From a virus: a stretch of 46,827 bases of DNA. The notes under the pieces were generated by a model. The model was not told the origin of the DNA. It saw nothing but the letters and a program-made list of their open reading frames with translations, and did no database searches. The translations under genes were made by a program, and so were the position numbers. Below are positions 41,827 through 46,827 of this stretch, piece after piece (position 1 is the stretch's first letter; the number at the start of each line of letters is the position of its first letter). The DNA is taken from IMG/VR virus record IMGVR_UViG_3300046000_007986, positions 1-46,827 of that record; one strand, given 5' to 3'.

Positions 41827-41855
41827 ATTCTACCATGATAAGTATGGAATGACTT
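41827..41855 (-). promoter_or_regulatory. AAGTCATTCCATACTT and TAGAAT
   Basis: A variant of the recurrent operator (41840-41855) followed by a TAGAAT -10-like box (41827-41832) upstream of the SleB-like gene. Confidence 0.5.
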
Positions 41856-41861
41856 ACTGCC

Positions 41862-42326
41862 TCAGACGCAGATCATCTTGGCGATGGAGTCGTCATACGC
41901 CTTCTTGGTTTCGTGGCTTGCATACTCGACACGCCAATGCGGGATTGGCAGATACCACTGCGCTGCACCGAACTTGCCACTGCGACCGATATGCTTTGAG
42001 TAGTCCCGTGGCACCGACTGACCATCAGGGCCAGTCTCGGAGAACTTTTCGATGCCAGTTATATAGCGATCACCATTGCTGACAGCCACCCCAACCTTCT
42101 TGATGGCGTAGCACTTGAGAACGGCAATGGTTTCCCTGTCGATGGCCCAGGCGTTCAGCTCAAGGAAGATTTCTTCGGGCTTACGAATGGCCCAATAGAT
42201 TTTCTCCCCGTTGGGGTAGTAGCGAATCTCGCCAAACAGCTTGCGGTTCTTGGTCACGCGCCGAATGTTGTAGTTCCCTGACTTATGTAGCTTCAGGGTT
42301 GCGGATACTTTGGTTTCACCGGCCAT
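41862..42326 (-). CDS. 154-aa hypothetical protein
   Basis: ATG 42326 overlaps the lipoprotein gene by 11 nt. Beta-rich with basic N-terminus (SATLKLHKSGNYNIRRVTKN), ending in an acidic helix. No family recognised. Confidence 0.62.
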   Translation of the reverse strand: MAGETKVSATLKLHKSGNYNIRRVTKNRKLFGEIRYYPNGEKIYWAIRKPEEIFLELNAWAIDRETIAVLKCYAIKKVGVAVSNGDRYITGIEKFSETGPDGQSVPRDYSKHIGRSGKFGAAQWYLPIPHWRVEYASHETKKAYDDSIAKMICV

Positions 42327-42519
42327 TGTTTACCCCTTGTGTAGTATCACACTTCAAATAGGAGTAAAAGGCGGGGTCGGATTGCCTAAGAATAGGATAC
42401 CCACCTATCTTTTCACAGGCTGCAAATTCAGCAGCACGTTTTTCCAGCACCGTTCTTTGGTCTGATTGCCCACAACCAAATACAACAAATGCCAAAAATA
42501 AAATCGTTAGCAGTTTCAT
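42316..42519 (-). CDS. 67-aa putative lipoprotein
   Basis: MKLLTILFLAFVVFGC is a lipoprotein signal with lipobox (V-F-G-C16), so the mature protein is ~52 residues anchored to a membrane. Two further Cys (FAACEK, LKCD) may pair. Between replication genes; could be a superinfection-exclusion lipoprotein, which is inference. Confidence 0.65.
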   Translation of the reverse strand: MKLLTILFLAFVVFGCGQSDQRTVLEKRAAEFAACEKIGGYPILRQSDPAFYSYLKCDTTQGVNNGR

Positions 42520-42878
42520 TTCAATCTCCGTAAATCAATGACAGTGACCTTTTTATCCACTGTCACCATCTGTGGGCCATAACGCTTCATCAATGCAGTA
42601 ACGATATTCTGACGCGCATTGCTTGGATCGTGTCGCTGATTGTGGTTCAGGTGCGCGTAGAGCTTCGCCATTTCACATAGCGTTCCCGTATGCACTCCCG
42701 TTACTCTGGCTCTCGCAAACGCAACCTTAGTCTTGTTGTCGAGGAGCAGAACGTAATCACCTTTGCTGACTCGCTTGCTCCAAGCCAAGCCTAGACGGAA
42801 GGTGTTGAACCTTCCGTCTAGTCCCTGCATCGGCGGATAGAATTCTATCGCCGGTATCGGTAGCTTGATCGGCTTCAT
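42516..42878 (-). CDS. 120-aa ASCH/PUA-like protein
   Basis: ATG 42878 shares a base with the RecA-like TAA. The central RLGLAWSKRVSKGDYVLLLD, NKTKVAFARARVTGVHTGTL has the beta-barrel rhythm of ASCH/PUA folds (G-D-x-V-x-L-x-D ... A-x-V-x-x-V). Such folds bind RNA or modified bases. Family assignment tentative. Operon with the recombinase. Confidence 0.6.
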   Translation of the reverse strand: MKPIKLPIPAIEFYPPMQGLDGRFNTFRLGLAWSKRVSKGDYVLLLDNKTKVAFARARVTGVHTGTLCEMAKLYAHLNHNQRHDPSNARQNIVTALMKRYGPQMVTVDKKVTVIDLRRLK

Positions 42879-43897
42879 TACTTCGGCAGCATTCCTACCA
42901 GCTTGGGATACAAACCTTCCTTATCGATGTGATCGGCAAGGGCGTTCAGGTGATACTTCTTGCCTTCCCATGTGATGTAGGGCTTGGAGTAATCGATCAG
43001 CGCGTTGTCCTTCATGTATTCCAGAAGGCTGGTGGTGAAATCGAACTTCACCATGCCATCGTCACCGAACTTCATGCGAAGGGTGCATGACTGGAACGGA
43101 CGTGCGACCTTGTTCTTGACTGCCTTGATCGTGATGATCTGACCGGTCATTTCCTTGTCGCTACCGGTGCCTTCCATGACGCGGGAGCGTGTCAGGGACA
43201 GGCGAATCGATGCGTAGAACTCCATCGAACTGCCACCAGGCGTTGTGGTCGGGTCGCCATACGCAACACCCGGCTTTGTCCTGACTTGGTTCAGGTAAAG
43301 CATACAGGTGTTGAAATCATTGGTCATGGCATTGACCGACTTCAGCGTGGTCGAACTGACACGGGCAAGCGCCGTGGTATCGTTCATGGTCAATTCATCG
43401 ATGCCGCGTTTCTTGCCATCCTTGTCGAAGAACACTGATTTCGGAATCATTGCGGCCACTGAGTCGAATACCCATACGACAGGCGCTTCAGGGGCGATCA
43501 GCTTGTTGCCACGAATGGCTTCAGCACCCTTCATGGCGATGGTGTTGCTTTCTTCCCACGTTTGCGGACGCTTGTAGATCCAATACGGGAAGGTGTCCTG
43601 AAGGCCGACTTGCTTTGCCATGTTCAGGTCGAACGTCTTTTCATGGTCGTTGAACCCCGCGATACCGCCCTTTGCCTGGGCCGCTGCCATGAACAGGGTG
43701 GCAATAGCGGTCTTACCCGCCGAACTTGGGCCGTAAATCTCAACGATACGGCCATAGGGCAGCGCGTGTGCGTAGCTGCCACTCATGACCATGTTCAGAG
43801 GCGGGAAGCCGCTGTCGAGCCAACCAGGAACTTCCTGAACCTCGTCGTTCTCGCCAATGGCATCGTGCATCAATTTTGCTAGTGCTGCTGCGGACAT
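42878..43897 (-). CDS. RecA/UvsX-like recombinase, 339 aa
   Basis: Walker A GPSSAGKTAIA at residues 56-66, Walker B strand VVWVFDSVAAMIP (~137-149), and the L2/MAW-region LNQVRTKPGVAYGDPTTTPG then GSSMEFYASIRLSL, which matches RecA (NQ-x-R-x-K-x-G-V-x-x-G-x-P-x-T-x-x-G-G). Shorter than E. coli RecA, lacking its C-terminal domain. Loads on single-stranded DNA and pairs homologous strands in recombination-dependent replication with the SSB, exonuclease and SbcCD. Confidence 0.93.
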   Translation of the reverse strand: MSAAALAKLMHDAIGENDEVQEVPGWLDSGFPPLNMVMSGSYAHALPYGRIVEIYGPSSAGKTAIATLFMAAAQAKGGIAGFNDHEKTFDLNMAKQVGLQDTFPYWIYKRPQTWEESNTIAMKGAEAIRGNKLIAPEAPVVWVFDSVAAMIPKSVFFDKDGKKRGIDELTMNDTTALARVSSTTLKSVNAMTNDFNTCMLYLNQVRTKPGVAYGDPTTTPGGSSMEFYASIRLSLTRSRVMEGTGSDKEMTGQIITIKAVKNKVARPFQSCTLRMKFGDDGMVKFDFTTSLLEYMKDNALIDYSKPYITWEGKKYHLNALADHIDKEGLYPKLVGMLPK

Positions 43898-43907
43898 GAT
43901 TGTTCCT

Positions 43908-44060
43908 TTATAGAACGTGAATGGTAATGAGGCCGGTTGACGCGACTGCGAACCAGAAGAAAATAGGGAAGTTCACAGCCTCGCGGTGAATGCCTTTGAG
44001 TATCAGCAGTGGTGTCAGATACATAAGGATGAAAACAAAGAAAACGCTCAAGTAGATCAT
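43908..44060 (-). CDS. 50-aa membrane mini-protein, two TM segments
   Basis: ATG 44060 overlaps the exonuclease TGA (ATGA). Two hydrophobic spans, residues 1-21 (MIYLSVFFVFILMYLTPLLI) and 32-48 (PIFFWFAVASTGLITIHV), joined by a basic KGIHRE loop; predicted membrane protein of unknown role between replication genes. Confidence 0.6.
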   Translation of the reverse strand: MIYLSVFFVFILMYLTPLLILKGIHREAVNFPIFFWFAVASTGLITIHVL

Positions 44061-44959
44061 GTGACCTTCCTCTCCCTGAACGGGAGCATGTAGTTGTCGA
44101 AGTTTTTCAGAATAGAGATAAAAGATAGGCGCTCACAGATGGCTCTGAAGGCACCTTCGTTCACCGGCCCCGTAATCACATCGATCTTGGATGCTGGCGG
44201 CTTCTCACCTAGAACCATCAGCTTCATGTTGCGTTCCCAATTCTTCCGAGCATCGCCCTTCCACAATCCCTTGAGTGCAAGAGTCTTGGGGACAAAGGTG
44301 CCTTCGTCGCATTGCTTCCAGAAGTTCTCGACGCTGCGGAACTGAGCCATGAATACGGGCGCACCTTTCTTTCCGATACCACCCACGGGCGGGATACCAT
44401 CTGCGGAGTCGCCCACTAAAGCCTTGCCCTCAATGTATTCATCAGGTGTGAAGTAGCCTGTCATTTCGTGAAAGTTATTCAGCGTCACCGTCTTACCGGC
44501 ACCGCGAGGGTCGATACAGATTGTGTTTTCATTGACCATTTGCCACCAGTCAGAGTCGCCGGTAAAGAGAATGACCTGACCTGTCCGTGAATGAACCCGT
44601 GCGAGATATCCCGCTAAGTCATCTGCCTCTAGGGATTCGGGGACGATCTGAGGGATGCCGAGCGCCTTGTAGACTGCGCGAATAAGAGGCACCTGTGCCT
44701 GGTAGTGGTCTTTCTCCACCTGTTGCTCAGGACTTGTTGCGACACGGTTCGCCTTGTATTCAGGGAAGGCTTCATAGCGAAACTGAGCCTTACCATCCCA
44801 CAGAGCCGTGAACCTGGCGTCAGGGAACTTGCCAGCCAAGTCCCGCATACGTTTTACAGTGCCGAATACGGCCTGTGTTTGAAATTTGCCTACGGTCAGC
44901 AGTGTGCCGTGATGATCGGCGTGACCCATAGCGTTCGCATCAATGATTGCGGATAACAT
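44057..44959 (-). CDS. 5'-3' exonuclease / flap nuclease (PIN-like, T5 D15 type), 300 aa
   Basis: Acidic catalytic set begins D7 (IIDANAMGH), then ESLEADDLAGYLAR (~110), VILFTGDSDWWQM (~129-141) and a helix-hairpin-helix ALVGDSADGIPPVGG with IGKKGA (~180-200), matching the 5' nuclease family of Pol I and phage exonucleases. Removes RNA primers and 5' flaps. No polymerase domain is attached; the polymerase must lie outside the window. Confidence 0.92.
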   Translation of the reverse strand: MLSAIIDANAMGHADHHGTLLTVGKFQTQAVFGTVKRMRDLAGKFPDARFTALWDGKAQFRYEAFPEYKANRVATSPEQQVEKDHYQAQVPLIRAVYKALGIPQIVPESLEADDLAGYLARVHSRTGQVILFTGDSDWWQMVNENTICIDPRGAGKTVTLNNFHEMTGYFTPDEYIEGKALVGDSADGIPPVGGIGKKGAPVFMAQFRSVENFWKQCDEGTFVPKTLALKGLWKGDARKNWERNMKLMVLGEKPPASKIDVITGPVNEGAFRAICERLSFISILKNFDNYMLPFRERKVT

Positions 44960-45030
44960 ATTGCCCCTTCTGAAAGAAAAGGAGGCGGGAACCCGGAGAG
45001 GTAGTCCCGCCTCAAACCACGACAGACTGG

Positions 45031-46065
45031 TTAGACCACTAAGCCTTCAAGGTCTTTCAGGAGTGCATCGACTTCGGCATCACCGGTCGATACTGCGGCA
45101 GCGGCAACGACAGGCGCCGGGGCTGCTACCACAGGTGCAACAGGAGCTACGGGAGCAGCAACCACGGGGGCTGCGGCTACGGGTGCAGCAACAACAGGAG
45201 CGACACCTGCGGGTGCGGCTGCGGCGGCAGCGATTGCAGCAGAGGCAGCGACAGCAGCGGCCAGAGCAGCTTGCGTTTCAGCAGACGGTGTATCGGCAGA
45301 TGGTGCAGCTTCGATACCGATTGCAGCCATCATTGCCGGCGAAGGCAACGCACCGGTGATCGCTGACACTGCAAGCAGTGCCTTACGTGCACGGTCGGCT
45401 GATTCCTGGGCAACGAACTTGTCCAGATCGTTCAGCTTCGCCAATGCTTCGGCGGGAACCGGCTGACTTGCACCGGCAACCTGCACTGAATACTGCGTGT
45501 CGAGGCCGTTACCGCTGCGTTCGATGATGATATCGTTGCCTTTGATCGGGTCGAGCAGATCAGGCCATTCGCTGAACAGGGAAATGATACCGCCCACCTT
45601 GGCACCACCGCCCTTGGATGATTTGCCGTCGAACACGCTTGGCGCGATTTCCATGATCTGCGGGATGGTCGGCGTTTTGCCGTCGATGTGCAGGACATTG
45701 ATAAGAACGCGAGCCTTCGAGGTTGCATCCTTCAGACGCTTGACCGCAACATCATCACCGCCGTTGTTTTGGGTGGCAACAATCGCTTCGGCAAGCATGG
45801 AGCAATGGTCACACGGACGACCGTAGGTTTTCTCGGTGCAGATGTAGACGGCCTTCAGAGTGCCGGCAGCGTCCTTGACGAAGTGTTGACCGAAGTCATG
45901 GTAGAACGTCGGGTCGGCTACACCGGCTGCATCCGGCTTGCGCCACGACGGGAGGATGCGGTAACGACTGCGACCCGGCTCAGGCTTGATGGTTTTCTGA
46001 TACGAGGTTGTGGCTTGCTTGCGTTGATCGAGGAGCTTCTGAAGTGCGCTTGAGGTTGCGGACAT
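45031..46065 (-). CDS. gp32-like single-stranded DNA-binding protein, 344 aa
   Basis: N-terminal OB domain with PGRSRYRILPSWRKP (~30-44), then a zinc site CTEKTYGRPCDHC (~77-89), the arrangement of phage T4/T7 gp32-like SSBs. Residues ~255-325 are nearly pure Ala/Pro/Val (VAAPVAAAPVV-type repeats), a long flexible linker, followed by the acidic C-terminal tail DAEVDALLKDLEGLVV that in SSBs recruits partner proteins. Promoter with operator at 46145-46174. Confidence 0.9.
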   Translation of the reverse strand: MSATSSALQKLLDQRKQATTSYQKTIKPEPGRSRYRILPSWRKPDAAGVADPTFYHDFGQHFVKDAAGTLKAVYICTEKTYGRPCDHCSMLAEAIVATQNNGGDDVAVKRLKDATSKARVLINVLHIDGKTPTIPQIMEIAPSVFDGKSSKGGGAKVGGIISLFSEWPDLLDPIKGNDIIIERSGNGLDTQYSVQVAGASQPVPAEALAKLNDLDKFVAQESADRARKALLAVSAITGALPSPAMMAAIGIEAAPSADTPSAETQAALAAAVAASAAIAAAAAAPAGVAPVVAAPVAAAPVVAAPVAPVAPVVAAPAPVVAAAAVSTGDAEVDALLKDLEGLVV

Positions 46066-46144
46066 GATTTGTGCCTTTATTAAGTTGATGAATTTATATG
46101 AATGGGCCGTTGCAGTTCATCTATGATCTGCTTCAGTTGTTACC

Positions 46145-46174
46145 ATTATAGCTCACTTGTGACTTATTTATCAA
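46145..46174 (-). promoter_or_regulatory. sigma70-like promoter TTGATA-N18-TATAAT with spacer operator
   Basis: -35 TTGATA (46169-46174), -10 TATAAT (46145-46150), 18-bp spacer containing AAGTCACAAGTGA. The clearest example of the recurrent operator class in a promoter spacer; drives the SSB gene. Confidence 0.75.
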
Positions 46175-46189
46175 GTCCTTATTAGGCAA

Positions 46190-46801
46190 TTATCGGGCAC
46201 CACCGGCAGCGGCCACGGCTGCTGCACGGGCATTGGCGGTATTGTTGGCAGTCTCTTTCAGATCCATGATGCGAAGCTGGCCCTTACGTTCTTCCCGACG
46301 ATCCACGCTGAGTTGGATAATCATGTCTTTGCGCTGCTCAAAGGCTGCTTTGGCGTCCCTTGCGAGGCTCCAAATCGCATGGGCATCGCTCAGGCGATTG
46401 GCACCGGCCATCCAGCGACGGTCTGTGATGATTGATTCCTTGATCTGCGCTTCGGTAGGCTTCTTGCTCCCCGCCTCTGCAACCAACAGGTCACGGTGAT
46501 GCTGGCCCAGGCGCGATTCGAGAATGGAGAATGCGTTCTTCATCTTCTCGTATTGACGTTGGGCAAGACGGGCCATGTTCGCGTAGTGAACGAACATCGA
46601 AGCGTGACTTGATACGGCATTGTCCAGTTCGTTCGGGTTGAACTCAACGTCAGCCTTGAGTTGGTCAATGTCCACGTAGTCCTTCAACGGGTTCGCCTCT
46701 TTGACAGGGGTTTTGCCAGTAGCTTCACCACTCTCTTTTTCAATCGAAGCCATTGCCTGTTCGATATCGGACAGCGGGATTTGGTTCGTTACTTCAGACA
46801 T
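46190..46801 (-). CDS. UvsY-like recombination mediator (putative), 203 aa
   Basis: Sits directly upstream of the SSB gene. Contains the helix-rich pattern ELDNAVSSHASMFVHYANMA, LAQRQYEKMKNAFSILESRL and EAGSKKPTEAQIKESIITD that recurs in phage recombination mediators annotated UvsY-like. The N-terminal ~55 residues are acidic/disordered; the C-terminus is an Ala-rich tail (ARAAAVAAAGGAR). UvsY loads the RecA-like recombinase onto SSB-coated DNA. The call rests on pattern and context only. Confidence 0.6.
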   Translation of the reverse strand: MSEVTNQIPLSDIEQAMASIEKESGEATGKTPVKEANPLKDYVDIDQLKADVEFNPNELDNAVSSHASMFVHYANMARLAQRQYEKMKNAFSILESRLGQHHRDLLVAEAGSKKPTEAQIKESIITDRRWMAGANRLSDAHAIWSLARDAKAAFEQRKDMIIQLSVDRREERKGQLRIMDLKETANNTANARAAAVAAAGGAR

Positions 46802-46827
46802 ACGTCACTCCTTAGTTAATCAATTCC

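Noticed and set aside
1-46827. CRISPR array or prophage integration module
   Set aside because: No regularly spaced 25-40 bp repeats with unique spacers, and no integrase, excisionase or CI-like repressor is recognisable.

Overview
The window looks like part of a virulent tailed-phage genome of moderate GC, most likely from a phage of a Gram-negative (gammaproteobacterial) host; the exact host cannot be fixed from sequence alone. The reasons are dense, mostly minus-strand, heavily overlapping genes (ATGA, TAATG and GTGA junctions), a DNA replication/recombination cassette, nucleotide-metabolism genes, two peptidoglycan-degrading enzymes, a large tRNA array and no integrase or repressor. No virion structural gene was recognised.

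Layout. 1-1845: minus-strand GNAT acetyltransferase fragment, two ParB-like proteins and a tiny Cys4 protein between them. 1925-4150: the only plus-strand genes, a D10-like helicase followed by two small proteins, divergent from the ParB pair. 4151-6000: an unknown protein flanked by two repeat-rich non-coding stretches; the second (5452-5996) has nested perfect inverted repeats and is the best origin candidate. 6.0-20 kb: an accessory region of about 40 very small minus-strand genes, mostly unknown, translationally coupled in sets and separated by short intergenic regions carrying a recurring -10-like motif (minus strand TCATACT-GAAT). Recognisable products include an L7/L12-C-terminal-like protein, a DUF2958-like protein, a possible papain-fold cysteine peptidase, and a small (p)ppGpp-hydrolase-like HD protein. 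20-28.9 kb: DnaQ-type exonuclease, a type IV pilin-like mini-protein, an SPFH/band-7 lipoprotein, two unrelated RNA ligases (DRB0094-type and RtcB), a P-loop NTPase/kinase and ThyX.

28.9-34.7 kb: 23 minus-strand tRNA genes (nearly all with encoded CCA), interspersed with small genes, a GH108-type endolysin and an AT-rich HNH endonuclease gene. In the middle is what I read as a circularly permuted (two-piece) tmRNA gene: the 3' acceptor half ending in CCA lies upstream of the 5' half, joined by an 89-nt intervening hairpin, and the 5' half leads into a tag frame ANDAFYGELKLAA-stop. The two halves pair through seven acceptor base pairs including the alanine-identity G3:U70. A further ~350 nt of hairpin-rich, ORF-free sequence follows. 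Several tRNAs are odd (C33 in two, a His tRNA with an extra long variable region, a Leu(UAA) without a long arm, an Arg with a shortened D arm).

34.8-46.8 kb: class II (adenosylcobalamin) ribonucleotide reductase, RuvC-like resolvase, SbcC/SbcD (gp46/gp47-like), SleB-like cell-wall hydrolase, RecA-like recombinase, 5'-3' exonuclease, gp32-like SSB and a possible UvsY-like mediator.

Throughout the window a palindrome of form TAAGTCA-nnnn-TGA(CTTA) sits against TATAAT-like -10 boxes at about 15 intergenic sites, suggesting one phage-wide operator/promoter class. Functionally the window pairs DNA replication and nucleotide supply with an unusually rich RNA-maintenance set: tRNAs, tmRNA, two RNA ligases, a putative alarmone hydrolase and an L7/L12-like protein.
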